A stretch of 64,000 nt of DNA from VGSG01 sp040756375 (GCA_040756375.1 JBFLZC010000010.1:1-64000), one strand, 5' to 3'. Numbered from the stretch's first letter, positions 7,565-17,788 are shown. Notes: generated by a model from the letters alone, not told the origin. Made by a program: numbers and translations.

Positions 7565-9097
7565 CTACATGCTCGCGATATCGTACTGTTCCTGATAGAG
7601 GTTAGGATCCGCGTTGAGTTGAATCCGGGTGGCGTATTTGTTCTGGATGCGTTCCAGCTCTTCGCTCTGCTCTTCCAGGAGCATCTTCACGATCTCGGGA
7701 TGTGCGGTCACCTGGACGCCTCGGGTGTGGTCGTCGCACAAGTGATGGCTAACGGCTCTAAGGATTTCAAAGCCAACAGTGGTGGGCGATTTGACGAAGC
7801 CTTTTCCTTCGCAATAGGGGCATGACTGACACAGGGTCCTGGTGAGGCTCTCTCGGGTGCGCTTTCGGGTCATTTGTACAAGCCCCAGTTCGGAGATCTT
7901 TAGGATGTTCGTCTTCTGTTTGTCTTTCCGAAGGATCTCCTGGAGTGCGTTGGTTACCTTTTCCCGGTCCGGGGTCCTGTCCATGTCGATAAAATCTACG
8001 ATTATGATGCCTCCGATATTTCTCAATCGGAGCTGATACGCGATCTCTTTGGCAGCCTCCAAGTTGGTCTTGAGTATGGTTTCCTGGAGGTTCCGCTTCC
8101 CCACATATCGACCTGTGTTCACGTCGATTGCTACGAGCGCTTCAGTGAAATCGATGTTGATATATCCGCCTGACTTGAGCCAAACCTTGCGTCCCAGGGC
8201 CTTATTGAGCTCCATTTCAATGCCCATAGTGTCGAAGATCGGCTCATCGCCGTCATACAGTTCCACGCACTGATTCAGAGAGGGCATGAACGTGTCGATA
8301 AACTCCACGATACGGCGGTAATGCCTGGGCGAATCCACGACCAGCCGGTCCACATCTTCAGTAAACAGGTCTCTCACCGCACGCAGAGACAGATCCAGAT
8401 CCTCATAAATGAGCGAGGGCGCGGGCGCCTTCTTCTCCTTCTCCAGAATACGTTGCCAGGATTCGGTCAGAAACTTCAGGTCCTGCTCTAGCTTCGCCCG
8501 ATCCTCATGTTCACTCACAGTGCGCACGATGATGCCGCAGGAGGGCGGTTTGATTCCCGCTATGATCTCTTTGAGTCGTTGTCGTTCCTCTTCGTTCTCG
8601 ATGCGCCTGGACACGCCGATGTGGTCTACTGTGGGCATAAAGACAAGGTGACGGCCCGGAATGCTTATGTGCGACGTGATACGCGCGCCCTTGCTGCCAA
8701 GGGGCTCTTTGGATATCTGGACGAGGATGTCTTCCCCTTCGCGGATGAGATCCTCTATGGGCGGCGTTACCGCGATTCTCTCCGTGATCTCGGCCTGGAT
8801 TTCCGCTTCTTCTCCTTCCGGCTCTTTCTCTTCGTCCTCGTCCACCATAAAATCCAGGTCGTGGATGTGAGGGTGAATGTCTCCGACGTAGAGGAAGGCT
8901 GCTCTGGGAAGGCCGATCTCCACGAACGCAGCCTGCATCCCCGGCAAGACCCTGATGACTCGCCCCTTGTAAATGTTCCCGACAATACCCCGTTCCCCGT
9001 GACGCTCCACGTGGAACTCCACCACCTGGCCGTTTTCAATGAGAGCCAGCCGAGTCTCCCGCTCGGTGATGTTCATCACGATTTCGTTAGTGGCCAT
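7565..9097 (-). CDS. rng: Ribonuclease G
   Basis: A 510-residue RNase E/G family endoribonuclease for rRNA and mRNA maturation in the cytoplasm. It has an N-terminal S1 domain (GNIYKGRVIRVLPG near residue 40) and catalytic aspartates in VAIDVNTGRYVGKRN and IIVDFIDMD. A CPYCEGKGF zinc-link motif lies near residue 430. The C-terminal degradosome scaffold of RNase E is absent, so RNase G is preferred. The ATG at 9097 has GAGGAG in front of it and overlaps the upstream radical SAM gene by 11 bases. A longer frame to 9175 exists but lacks family support. Confidence 0.93.
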   Translation of the reverse strand: MATNEIVMNITERETRLALIENGQVVEFHVERHGERGIVGNIYKGRVIRVLPGMQAAFVEIGLPRAAFLYVGDIHPHIHDLDFMVDEDEEKEPEGEEAEIQAEITERIAVTPPIEDLIREGEDILVQISKEPLGSKGARITSHISIPGRHLVFMPTVDHIGVSRRIENEEERQRLKEIIAGIKPPSCGIIVRTVSEHEDRAKLEQDLKFLTESWQRILEKEKKAPAPSLIYEDLDLSLRAVRDLFTEDVDRLVVDSPRHYRRIVEFIDTFMPSLNQCVELYDGDEPIFDTMGIEMELNKALGRKVWLKSGGYINIDFTEALVAIDVNTGRYVGKRNLQETILKTNLEAAKEIAYQLRLRNIGGIIIVDFIDMDRTPDREKVTNALQEILRKDKQKTNILKISELGLVQMTRKRTRESLTRTLCQSCPYCEGKGFVKSPTTVGFEILRAVSHHLCDDHTRGVQVTAHPEIVKMLLEEQSEELERIQNKYATRIQLNADPNLYQEQYDIASM

Positions 9098-11636
9098 AGG
9101 AACGCTCCTCAGCGCCCTCCGTAGCTTGCTCCAGTCGAGCCGATTCCTTGAGTATCCTGAGCGCCCGACCGTCACGGGGATTGAGGCCCAGTATGGACGC
9201 CACAGCCAGCATCACGTTTACCGATCCACCGGAATCGGCCCTGAGTGTGACGGTCAGCTTGGAATCAGAGACGTCAAGGCCCATCACCCATTCCTTGAGG
9301 TCCCAGGACCGGGATTTACCCTTGAATTCTCTGGTGACCAAGAATGTGGGCGATGCCACAAATCGCTCTATCCTCCGGCCGAGATCCTCAGTCGAAACCG
9401 AACTTGGAGCTGCTACTTGATATGTAATCTCGCGAATTGTGCCAGAAATGGATTGATTTTTCAATGGAAATTCGTGTAGTTCCAAGGGTTCCAGCCCTTC
9501 AGGAAGTTTCGATGCCAGAACTTCCAGTAAAGCTTGAGCCGAAAACGGGCCGCCAACTACGTCGAAGTCCAGGTACTCGGCCTCGCTTTCCACACCCACG
9601 GGAATGGGCGGAGAGAACCTTAACTTGGGCTTAGGGTGGAAACCCTGCGAATGGGCCAACGGCACGCCAGCCCTTCTGAACGCCCTGTGAAAAGTCCGGA
9701 CCACGTCATGATGGCCCAGGAAGCGCATCCTGCCCCGCTTCGCGAACCGGAGCTGGTACGTGATGACTGATTCCTCGTCTGCTTCGAAGGGCTCTTGCAC
9801 AGACTTGGTGAGACTCGGAACAGCGGACTCGGCTCTCTTCGGATAGATCCGGTCGAAATCACATGCGCCACAACTTTCGCAGCTCCCAAAACGGCAATCT
9901 TCTGTGGCTTCCTCTGCCAGGGCTTTTTCCCATTCCCGGATCAGGAAGTCGCGATCTATCCCGGTCTCTATGAAATCCCAGGGAAGCGCCTCATCGAGGT
10001 TTCTCGCTCCGAGGTAGCTTTGCGGGTTGATGTCGGCTTCCCGGAATGCCTCCATCCAGGCATCGAACTTCAGTTGGTCGTCCCACCCGTCAAAACGGGC
10101 GCCTTTCTGAAAAGCCTTTTCAATTGCCTCTGCCAGCCTGTGATCGCCGCGAGCGAGCACGCCCTCCAGAAAGGTGATCCTTCGGTCGTGAAACTTCGCC
10201 TGAGCTTTGCCTTTCCTGAAGTGGTGCCGAATGGATTGCTGTCTGCGGAGCGTCTCCTCCATGCCGATCTGCTCGGCCCACTGGAAAGGTGTGTGCGGTT
10301 TCGGGATAAACGTGGAAACAGATGCGGTGATTCTCCCACCTGAAGCCCAACCGACTGCTTTCTTGACAAGACCCACGATCCCATACAGATCTTCGTCGGT
10401 CTCGTGCGGGAGCCCGATCATGAAGTAGAGTTTGAGCGATCTCCAACCCGCTGAAAAAGCGGCTCGTACGGCCTGCTCCAGGTCCTCGACCGTATTGCCT
10501 TTGTTGATGACGCGGCGCAATCGGTCAGTACCGGCTTCAGGAGCGAGGGTAAAGCCGGTCTTTCGCACTTTGCGTATTTCGTTCGCGATCTCCTCATCGA
10601 GAGATTCCGTTCGTAGCGATGGGAGCGAAATCGCTGTTTTGCTCGGCGTGAATTCGTGGGTCAGAGCGGAAAGAAGCCCACCGATGCACGAGTAATCCCC
10701 GCTGGAGAGCGACAGCAGCGAGACCTCTTCCCAGCCGCTTGAGGCGACATTCCGCCGGATCAAGTCCATGACCAGCGACGGCTCGCGCTCCCGAACAGGT
10801 CGGCAGAGCATACCGGCTTGGCAAAATCGGCAGCCTCGCGTGCATCCACGCGCTATTTCCAGTGCGATACGGTCGTGAACCGTCTCACAATACGGGACCA
10901 AAAGGTCGGAGGGATAGGGAGCCAAGTTCAGGTCTGAAACGACTCGTCTGGTGACCGTTTTGCCTTCCGTGTGGAGAGCAGGCACGTAGATCCCTGGGAT
11001 TGCTTTCCAAGCGGTGAGCAGGTCCAGGCGAGACCCGCCGCGCTTCTTCCATTCTACGGCAGCATCCGCGAGCTCCAGAACGAGCTCTTCCCCGTCGCCC
11101 ACGGCAAACGCATCGAAGAAAGGACCCAAAGGGGTGGGGTTGAAGGCAATGGGACCGCCGGCTATCACAAAAGGATGTTCCGGCCCTCTATCGCGGCTGC
11201 GCAGCGGGATGCCGCCCAGGTCAAGCATTTGCAGGACATTGGTGGCAGCAAGCTCATATTGGAGCGAGAAGCCAACGATGTCGAATTGAACAAGCGGGAC
11301 GCCTGATTCCAGGGTTGTCAGTGGGAGGGCCGCTCTCCTCAAGGCTGCTTCCATGTCCGGCCAAGGCGCAAAGACCCGCTCCGCGGCCAGATCCGGGCGC
11401 GCGTTAACGATTGAGTAGAGCACCTTGAGTCCAAGGTGCGACATGCCCACTTCGTACACATCGGGAAATGCCAGAGCCATGCGTAGGTGCACATCCGAGG
11501 AGTCCTTACGCACGGAGTTCCATTCACCCCCGATGTACCGCACCGGTTTCTGTACGCTTGATAAGATTTCTTCCCAATCGGTCGGACACTCAATTCCCCG
11601 TGGACTGGGAGGCATTCCTTGGCCCATTCTCTTCAT
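9087..11636 (-). CDS. B12-type radical SAM protein fused to a DUF2344 domain
   Basis: An 849-residue protein with two parts. Residues about 15-600 form a radical SAM enzyme of the class usually annotated with a B12-binding region; the cluster motif is CTRGCRFCQAG near residue 265. A Cys-rich CRFGSCESCGAC segment follows near 600. Residues about 625-840 match the DUF2344 type (RFLGHHDVVRTFHRAFRR, then QGFHPKPKLRFSPP). This fusion commonly precedes rng and rplU in bacteria, and here it overlaps rng by 11 bases. Its reaction is not established; a role in RNA or ribosome modification is inferred from context. Confidence 0.85.
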   Translation of the reverse strand: MKRMGQGMPPSPRGIECPTDWEEILSSVQKPVRYIGGEWNSVRKDSSDVHLRMALAFPDVYEVGMSHLGLKVLYSIVNARPDLAAERVFAPWPDMEAALRRAALPLTTLESGVPLVQFDIVGFSLQYELAATNVLQMLDLGGIPLRSRDRGPEHPFVIAGGPIAFNPTPLGPFFDAFAVGDGEELVLELADAAVEWKKRGGSRLDLLTAWKAIPGIYVPALHTEGKTVTRRVVSDLNLAPYPSDLLVPYCETVHDRIALEIARGCTRGCRFCQAGMLCRPVREREPSLVMDLIRRNVASSGWEEVSLLSLSSGDYSCIGGLLSALTHEFTPSKTAISLPSLRTESLDEEIANEIRKVRKTGFTLAPEAGTDRLRRVINKGNTVEDLEQAVRAAFSAGWRSLKLYFMIGLPHETDEDLYGIVGLVKKAVGWASGGRITASVSTFIPKPHTPFQWAEQIGMEETLRRQQSIRHHFRKGKAQAKFHDRRITFLEGVLARGDHRLAEAIEKAFQKGARFDGWDDQLKFDAWMEAFREADINPQSYLGARNLDEALPWDFIETGIDRDFLIREWEKALAEEATEDCRFGSCESCGACDFDRIYPKRAESAVPSLTKSVQEPFEADEESVITYQLRFAKRGRMRFLGHHDVVRTFHRAFRRAGVPLAHSQGFHPKPKLRFSPPIPVGVESEAEYLDFDVVGGPFSAQALLEVLASKLPEGLEPLELHEFPLKNQSISGTIREITYQVAAPSSVSTEDLGRRIERFVASPTFLVTREFKGKSRSWDLKEWVMGLDVSDSKLTVTLRADSGGSVNVMLAVASILGLNPRDGRALRILKESARLEQATEGAEERSYGH

Positions 11637-11701
11637 CCGCTAACAGAACACTCTGGTCAATTGGTTACATTCATGCGACGATCAATGATAACATATCCGG
11701 C

Positions 11702-11926
11702 ATGACATGGAGACACACCACGGCCCTGATCGCCGGGGCCGCAGTCACTGCCACGGTTTTCGTGGCGGCAATGGCGTTGTTTGTTTACGGAGAGATCTTC
11801 CCTGAGCGAGATTGGCTTATCATGGTGTCCATCGCTCTGGGACCGATAGCCATGCTCTCCGTGATGGTGGGTTATGCAGTGTGGTGGTTTGTTCTCTTCT
11901 TTCTCAGCCTGTTCTCGGCTGACTGA
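11702..11926 (+). CDS. Small two-helix membrane protein
   Basis: A 74-residue hydrophobic protein with transmembrane segments at about residues 7-28 and 38-68, ending in FFLSLFSAD. No family recognised. The frame runs upstream over the radical SAM gene start, but the ATG at 11702 is the first one giving a sensible membrane protein. It lies alone between two divergent genes. Confidence 0.5.
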   Translation: MTWRHTTALIAGAAVTATVFVAAMALFVYGEIFPERDWLIMVSIALGPIAMLSVMVGYAVWWFVLFFLSLFSAD

Positions 11927-12028
11927 CTGAACAACAAGATCCCCCGCGGGCCGTAGAAGACCGGGTTGGAGGATCAGCGTCGCGCACGCGCTTGTGGCTG
12001 CGTCTGCGGGCGCCAGGAGGAATATTGC

Positions 12029-13486
12029 ATGAGCGGTGTGGAAAAGAGTCGGCTCTATCGGATCACACATCCGCGGAGCTTGGCTTTCTGGGGCGCTTCC
12101 AACAATGCCTTGTCCATGGGAAGCGTGCAATTGGCTTCTGTTCTTGCGTTAGGTTACGAGGGGACGATCTACCCGATACACCCCAAGGAAGCCGAGGTCA
12201 TGGGCTTCAAGGCGTACAAGAGCCTCGCAGAAGTGCCGGGGCCGGTTGACCTTGCCGTCGTCGTGCTGCCCACTAAACTCGTCCCGGAGATTCTGGAGCA
12301 GTGCGGCAAAGCAGGAGTGCACCACCTGATCATTGTCTCCGCGGGCTTCGGGGAGATCGATGAAGATGGGAAGCGGATGCAGCAGCAGCTCATCGATACG
12401 GCCAATCGATATGGGATCACCTTCTTGGGGCCTAACTGCATCGGTGTGGTGAACACTTACCACAAGCTCAATACCACCTTTTATCCGTACGTGGCGAAAC
12501 CCGGTTTCATCGGGATGGCGTCCCAGAGCGGCAGCTTCGTGACCCAAATGTCCGGTTACTTGGAGAATTTCGACCTCGGCTTCAGCCAGGCGTTCAGCGT
12601 GGGCAATGAGGCCGTCGTGGACATCACGGATTGCCTGGAGTACCTGGGAGATTCGCCTGAAACCAAAGTCATAGCTCTGTACATTGAGGCCATACGGCGG
12701 GGGAGGGAATTCTTCAGGGTCGCGAAAGAAGTATCCAAGAAGAAACCAATAGTCGCGTACTTTGTAGGCGGGTCAAGCGCAGGCAAGAAGGCCGCGCAGT
12801 CGCATACCGGCGCGCTGGCCGGTTCAGACGCGGTCTATGATGCGATGTTCCGCCAATGCGGAGTGATCCGGGCGCAGAGCATCGAAGAGCTGTTCGATTT
12901 CTGTATCGTGCTCGGAACTCAGCCTCTCCCGGGCGGTAACCGGGTGGCTGTGCTGACCCATTCCGGCGGTCCCGGTGTTTCCGCTGCCGACGCGGCGGAG
13001 CGCAGCGGGCTCCGACTAGCCGAATTCGGCCCCGAAACCGTTGCAAAGATGCGGGAGGTCGTCCCGCACACAGCAAGTGTGACAAACCCTGTGGATCTTA
13101 CCTTCTCCCGGAATCTCAATGAGTATCTACAGACGCTTCCGGCGGCCATCATGCCCGATGAAGGCGTTGACAGCCTATTCGTGTACTTGATTGTGGCCCA
13201 ACATAGACTGGAGGAGCTCCTCAAGGATGCCACGAAGGATCGAGAGAAGGCTGAAGCTCTTGCAAGAGGATTCCTCGTCGGCCAGGCTGAGGCATTGGCC
13301 GCTTTGCCTGGAAAATACGGCAAGCCCGTGGTCGCAGGCTCATTTCTGCCCAGATCCGAGTCCCTTATTCAAGAGCTCCAGAAGAGAGGATGCGCGGTCG
13401 TGCCCAGCCCTGAACGCGCCATGAGCGCACTGGCCGCACTTACTCGATACGCCCGAATGAGAGAAGCTCTGTTGGCTTCCGGGTGA
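12029..13486 (+). CDS. ADP-forming acyl-CoA synthetase, alpha-type subunit
   Basis: A 485-residue protein with a CoA-binding Rossmann domain (PRSLAFWGAS near residue 12), then succinyl-CoA-ligase-like domains. SQSGSFVTQM lies near 155 and the phosphohistidine segment SHTGALAGSD near 255. These enzymes couple acyl-CoA cleavage to ATP synthesis from ADP or GDP, or run in reverse. The ATP-grasp (beta) half is absent and no beta gene is adjacent, so a partner should be encoded elsewhere. AGGAGG lies 8 bases before the ATG. Substrate is unknown: acetyl, branched-chain or aryl acyl groups are all possible. Confidence 0.85.
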   Translation: MSGVEKSRLYRITHPRSLAFWGASNNALSMGSVQLASVLALGYEGTIYPIHPKEAEVMGFKAYKSLAEVPGPVDLAVVVLPTKLVPEILEQCGKAGVHHLIIVSAGFGEIDEDGKRMQQQLIDTANRYGITFLGPNCIGVVNTYHKLNTTFYPYVAKPGFIGMASQSGSFVTQMSGYLENFDLGFSQAFSVGNEAVVDITDCLEYLGDSPETKVIALYIEAIRRGREFFRVAKEVSKKKPIVAYFVGGSSAGKKAAQSHTGALAGSDAVYDAMFRQCGVIRAQSIEELFDFCIVLGTQPLPGGNRVAVLTHSGGPGVSAADAAERSGLRLAEFGPETVAKMREVVPHTASVTNPVDLTFSRNLNEYLQTLPAAIMPDEGVDSLFVYLIVAQHRLEELLKDATKDREKAEALARGFLVGQAEALAALPGKYGKPVVAGSFLPRSESLIQELQKRGCAVVPSPERAMSALAALTRYARMREALLASG

Positions 13487-13596
13487 AGCGGGGACACCAT
13501 CGACTACCGGACATGCTTGTCAGAGATAAGGTGCGGCCGCCAAAGGCTGGGACGTAGACTGTGCCTATAAGAACCGTTCTGATGATCGGGAACGTC

Positions 13597-13790
13597 ACCC
13601 GTCATTCCCGCGAAAGCGCATAGGCGTTAAGTTAGGGGATCGGCCCGAGTGATATCAGGTAGTTGCCTTGAGCATGACCCCGTCACCCCGGACTTGATCC
13701 GGGGTCCAGAACATATTGAAAAGACTGGATTCCCGCTTCCGCGGGAATGACGGACGAAAGAACTGGGCTGCTTAACTTAACGCGAATGCG
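13597..13790. repeat. REP-like repeat, family A copy 1 (fills the 370-base gap)
   Basis: The core 13681-13753 has a hairpin CCCCGGACTTGATCCGGGG, then GATTCCCGCTTCCGCGGGAA. The segment from AGACTGGATTCCCGC through GGGCTGCTTAACTT is identical to 43152-43206. No gene is seen between 13487 and 13854. Confidence 0.8.
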
Positions 13791-13854
13791 CGAATGCGGG
13801 AATGAAAAACAGTTAGCCGGGCACCCCTGTCGACCTTATTACCGAGATACAAAA

Positions 13855-14853
13855 CTAGTCCCTTGGCAGCCCCTCGCCGGCAGGGCATCCTTTGAGGTGC
13901 CAGAGCCACAGCGCCAATCGCACACGGAACCGTTGGCTAATTCTCCCTGCCTTGCCGAGGGTCAAAAGGGTAGCTGCTCCCAAAACAATCACGTTCAGCG
14001 TGAGATTGAGTACAAGGATCGATTTCAGCAAGCCCGCAGTCGCAGCCCCGTAGTGCTTTCTGAAAAAGATATAGCGGGATCGGTAGAATTCGATGCGGGC
14101 ACTCGCCTCGTAGGCTTTCGCGGTGGCGCCCTGTAAGTGCACCGCCAGCGCACGAGGCTCATGAATCACCTTCCATCCTTGTTGCCTCATGCGCACCGCG
14201 AGATCGGTCTCTTCCAGGAAAAAGAAATAATCCTCGTCGAATAGCCCCACCTCGCGCAGCGCGTCTCGTCTGAGCATCATCACTGCGCCGATGAGGGCTT
14301 CCGCAGGCTCTGGGCCGACCACTGGTCGATGTTTTCCGGGATAACGGTGCGGAAAGAGTCGTTTGAGCAGGCTCCGGTTCAGCGTCTCCGTCGCTAGGGA
14401 GGGAACGGCTTCATAAGAGGTTTGGGGAGTACCGTCCGGGTTCAGGAGCTGCGGTCCTGCCATGCCGATCCGAGGATCCAGCCGCATAACCGCCAACAAG
14501 GGCGCAGCACAATTAGGCTCCACCATCGCGTCCGTATTGACCAGGAGCACGAAATCTCCGCGTGCCTCTTCCAACGCCCTGTTGTTGGCTGCAGCAAACC
14601 CGAGGTTTCTTCCTGCCTCGATGACCGTAACCTCTGAATACGTCCGTTTGACCAGTTCCACCGATCCGTCGGTCGAACCGTTGTCTACAACTATGACCTG
14701 AGGAGGTTCACTAAGATGAGACGCGTAGATATGCCGAACGCATTCGATCAGAAGATCCGCGGTATTCCTGTTTACAACGATCACCGAAAGAGCTTCGCTC
14801 ATAGGCTCGTTCATGAGACAAGTTACTAGGGGAACTTCTAAGGACTTCCCCAT
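13855..14853 (-). CDS. Family 2 glycosyltransferase (rhamnosyltransferase-like)
   Basis: A 332-residue inverting GT-A enzyme. LSVIVVNRNTADLL begins the nucleotide-sugar domain, NGSTDGS follows near residue 60, and the DXD-like metal site is NTDAM near 105. FFFLEETDLAVRMRQQGW near 215 holds the acceptor-site ED pair. A hydrophobic segment near 280-305 probably anchors it to the inner membrane face. It resembles WbbL-type rhamnosyltransferases of O-antigen synthesis. It stands alone here. Starts at Met14 or Met18 are alternatives, as no clear ribosome site favours one. Confidence 0.85.
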   Translation of the reverse strand: MGKSLEVPLVTCLMNEPMSEALSVIVVNRNTADLLIECVRHIYASHLSEPPQVIVVDNGSTDGSVELVKRTYSEVTVIEAGRNLGFAAANNRALEEARGDFVLLVNTDAMVEPNCAAPLLAVMRLDPRIGMAGPQLLNPDGTPQTSYEAVPSLATETLNRSLLKRLFPHRYPGKHRPVVGPEPAEALIGAVMMLRRDALREVGLFDEDYFFFLEETDLAVRMRQQGWKVIHEPRALAVHLQGATAKAYEASARIEFYRSRYIFFRKHYGAATAGLLKSILVLNLTLNVIVLGAATLLTLGKAGRISQRFRVRLALWLWHLKGCPAGEGLPRD

Positions 14854-14899
14854 GCTTGTTATCTACGGCAGTTCTAGAAAGCAATGCTTGGTTGGATTT

Positions 14900-14971
<72 letters not shown>

Positions 14972-15068
14972 ACATAGTTATCGTCGCCTGATGGATGAAC
15001 AACGCAAAGAAACGGAACTTCCGGAAGCGCCTACAATAGCTCTCCGGACGGCAAGGCTCAGGCCGGCA

Positions 15069-16055
15069 CTAGCCGCCGATGCGGCTCATGGGTTCGCAGG
15101 CCAGTTTGGCGCCTTTTGCACCGTGATCCGGTTTGGCCCTGACTGCGCCGCGAATGATGGAGGAGAGTTCCTCGCGGGTCGCGCCGTTGCGGAGCGCTGC
15201 CTTGATGTCGATCTCTCCGGGAGACAGCAAACATGGGCGCAGCGTGCCGCGCGCCGTAAGGCGTAATCTATTGCACGCGCCGCAGAAATGCCCAGTCACC
15301 GCGTCCACGATCCCGATGCGGCCCTGAGCGCCTCTGAGTTGGAAAAGCGATGCCGGGCCGTCCAGAGGTCCGCTCTCAACGGGGATCAGCTCCCCCACTT
15401 CTTGCTCGATTATGCTAAAGACCTTGTGCGCGCTGAACGGGAGCGGTGGATCGGCCGGTGCGGCTTCAGCGAACGGCATACGCTCGATGAAGCGTACGTC
15501 CAGGGGCTTATCCAGGGTCATTCGGGCAAAATCCGGCATGTCCTCTTCGTTGATGCCCTCCAGTAGCACCACGTTGATCTTGACTGGGTGGAAGCCCAGG
15601 GTCAGCGCAGCGTCAATACCCGCGAGAACCTGATCCAACTTGTCCTGGCCAGTGATGCGGGTGAATGTGCCTCTTCGCACCGAGTCGAGGCTGATATTGA
15701 GCCGCTTGAGGCCCGCAACCTTGAGATCTTGGGCCATTTCAGCCAAAAGGACGCCGTTTGTGGTAAGCGCCACATCATCCAGCCCGGGCAGCCGAGTGAG
15801 TCGAGTGATGAAATCCACCACCCCACGCCGAACCAGAGGCTCGCCCCCGGTGATTCTCACCTTCCGGATGCCTATCTCAAGAGCCACCTCAACAATGGTC
15901 AGGATCTCTTCATAGCGGAGGATCTCTTCATGGGTAACCAGCTTCACACCTTCAGGCGGCCGGCAGTACACGCACCTGAAGTTACAGAGATCCGTTATCG
16001 AAACTCTCAGATAATCAATTGTTCGTCCGTGGGTATCCAATAATAAGGGCTTCAT
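15069..16055 (-). CDS. moaA: GTP 3',8-cyclase MoaA
   Basis: A 328-residue radical SAM enzyme that rearranges GTP in the first step of molybdenum (or tungsten) cofactor synthesis. The N-terminal cluster motif is CNFRCVYC near residue 23. The C-terminal substrate-binding cluster is CGACNRLRLTARG with a later CLLSPG near 255-280. The MoaA-typical ITGGEPLVR lies near 70. Usually MoaA ends in GG; here the last residues are RIGG, which fits. Other moa genes are not adjacent, though a MocA-like gene lies at 60904. Confidence 0.95.
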   Translation of the reverse strand: MKPLLLDTHGRTIDYLRVSITDLCNFRCVYCRPPEGVKLVTHEEILRYEEILTIVEVALEIGIRKVRITGGEPLVRRGVVDFITRLTRLPGLDDVALTTNGVLLAEMAQDLKVAGLKRLNISLDSVRRGTFTRITGQDKLDQVLAGIDAALTLGFHPVKINVVLLEGINEEDMPDFARMTLDKPLDVRFIERMPFAEAAPADPPLPFSAHKVFSIIEQEVGELIPVESGPLDGPASLFQLRGAQGRIGIVDAVTGHFCGACNRLRLTARGTLRPCLLSPGEIDIKAALRNGATREELSSIIRGAVRAKPDHGAKGAKLACEPMSRIGG

Positions 16056-16165
16056 CCATGCAACCGATCAGAGTCCGGGTAAGAGCGCGTGACGCTATCC
16101 GATCCCGGTTTTTGCTTGGTTCTTCCGTACGATAATCACGACAGGCGGAACATCGAAGATCCGTC

Positions 16166-17488
16166 TCATAGTTTTGCTATCAAGTCCACGATGGCCGAAG
16201 GATTTCGGGCGAAGATCCGTATCATGGGGACTTTTCCCCACGCGCCTCTATCATAGATGGCATCCGGAACCTTGCCCAATTCCTCCATTACGTCCTGAAC
16301 ACCCCACGCGAGGATGCTGCCTTCTTCCATTTGCAAATCCGGCGGTGTGCGGTTTCGGTCGAATTCGGCAATAGTGTAGCCCAAGGATCTGATACGGCTC
16401 ACCAGCGATTCTGAATAAGTTATGCCCATGGCTGCACGGCGCTCAGGGTCATAGTCCATCGCAGCCAGCACCAGGTGGTGAATCTGTCTGGAAGCCCCGA
16501 ATTTGGCAGAGGCGAGGGTGTCGATGGCGTTGCCGATCCGGATGATCCTTCCCGGAAATGAGGCCACATCACTCACCGACTCCGCGAACGGAATCGCGTA
16601 AGCTAAGTTGGTTTGCACTTCGGGGATCAGATGGCTGATGTTCAACCGCTTGAGCCTATCGAGAGCCTTGTCGAGCTCTTCAATCACATGAGCTCTGGCT
16701 ATTTCCCTGGTGATCGACGCGTAGTGATTCGCGGGTCCTACTCCCTTGCCGATGCCTAGGGAGAAGCGAAGCGCGCGGTTCAGGTACCTCTTGGCTTGGT
16801 CGATACACTCCATGAGCGGCATGCCCCTGGCCAGGAGCGTAGCAATCGCAGAGGCCAGAGTGCACCCCGTCCCGTGGGTATGACGCGTGCGCACCCGCTG
16901 AGTGGCAAACTCGTAGTGCTGGGAACCGTCATGGAGCACGTCCACCGGCGACTCCTCTAAATGGCCGCCCTTGACCAGGACGAACTGAGGTCCCATTTTC
17001 TGGAGCTTGGCCGCGGTCTTTTTCATCTCTGCTAAAGTGGAAACCGAGCGGTCGGTTATGAACTCAACTTCGGGAATGTTTGGCGTCAGCAGATAGGTCA
17101 AGGGAAAGATCTCTTCAACAAGAACCGCAAACCCTTTCTTGTCAAGCAGTTCCGTCCCATCCTTGGCTCGGAACACAGGGTCGACCACAAGCTTTTCTAT
17201 CTTGTATTCCTTGATCTTGTTGGCCACCACCTTGACGATTTCGCCGTTAATGAGGGCTCCAAGCTTTACACAGTCCGCCCCGATGTCGCTCAATACTGAA
17301 TCGAGCTGCTTTGCCACCACATCAGGTTCCATAGGGACAACACGCTGAATTCCAAGCGTGTTCTGAGCCGTCACTGCCGTGACCACGCTCATACCATATC
17401 CCCCGAGGGAGAGTATGGTCTTGAGGTCGGCCTGGATTCCGGCTCCACCACCAGAATCCGAAGCCGCCACCGTGAGCACTTTGTTCAT
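16166..17488 (-). CDS. thiDN: ThiD-ThiN fusion (HMP-P kinase / thiamine phosphate synthase)
   Basis: A 440-residue fusion. Residues 1-265 are a ribokinase-fold ThiD (VAASDSGGGAGIQADLKT at the start, GTGCTLASAIAT near 210) that phosphorylates hydroxymethylpyrimidine phosphate. Residues about 275-440 match ThiN, the archaeal-type thiamine phosphate synthase that replaces ThiE (GAWGKVPMIRIF near 410). One polypeptide can thus supply and use HMP-PP. The ATG at 17488 follows GGAGAG; the frame extends to 17545 without support. Confidence 0.9.
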   Translation of the reverse strand: MNKVLTVAASDSGGGAGIQADLKTILSLGGYGMSVVTAVTAQNTLGIQRVVPMEPDVVAKQLDSVLSDIGADCVKLGALINGEIVKVVANKIKEYKIEKLVVDPVFRAKDGTELLDKKGFAVLVEEIFPLTYLLTPNIPEVEFITDRSVSTLAEMKKTAAKLQKMGPQFVLVKGGHLEESPVDVLHDGSQHYEFATQRVRTRHTHGTGCTLASAIATLLARGMPLMECIDQAKRYLNRALRFSLGIGKGVGPANHYASITREIARAHVIEELDKALDRLKRLNISHLIPEVQTNLAYAIPFAESVSDVASFPGRIIRIGNAIDTLASAKFGASRQIHHLVLAAMDYDPERRAAMGITYSESLVSRIRSLGYTIAEFDRNRTPPDLQMEEGSILAWGVQDVMEELGKVPDAIYDRGAWGKVPMIRIFARNPSAIVDLIAKL

Positions 17489-17610
17489 GATGTTGCTCTC
17501 CGGAATTCTCGCGTAGCGTTTCAAAATACCACAAAACGGCCCCAAAGAGGAAGGCTCGGCGAGAGGCTGTGGTGAATTGCACTGGAATCTACGTCAAGAA
17601 TCACCCTCCC

Positions 17611-17662
17611 TTGTGGGGCAGGCTTTCTAGCCTGCCGGCGGCCTGGAAAGGCCGCCCCACAA
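17611..17662. repeat. Composite palindromic repeat
   Basis: GTGGGGC and GCCCCAC ends enclose two smaller stem-loops (AGGCTTTCTAGCCT and GGCCTGGAAAGGCC). It lies in the gap between the thiDN and membrane-sensor genes and matches the look of the other dispersed repeats. Confidence 0.6.
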
Positions 17663-17788
17663 AAAGGGCAAGGGGGAGGGGAATTCCAGCCCAATCCAAA
17701 GGCACAGATCTCAATTCGGCCTGGCATAGCTGAGCACTGGATTTCGTGGGGCGAAAAGGAGGAATCTGGAGTCTAAAACGAGAATGAA

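Noticed and set aside
13747..14136. A 129-residue plus-strand frame
   Set aside because: It starts inside a REP-like repeat and runs antisense to the GT2 gene.
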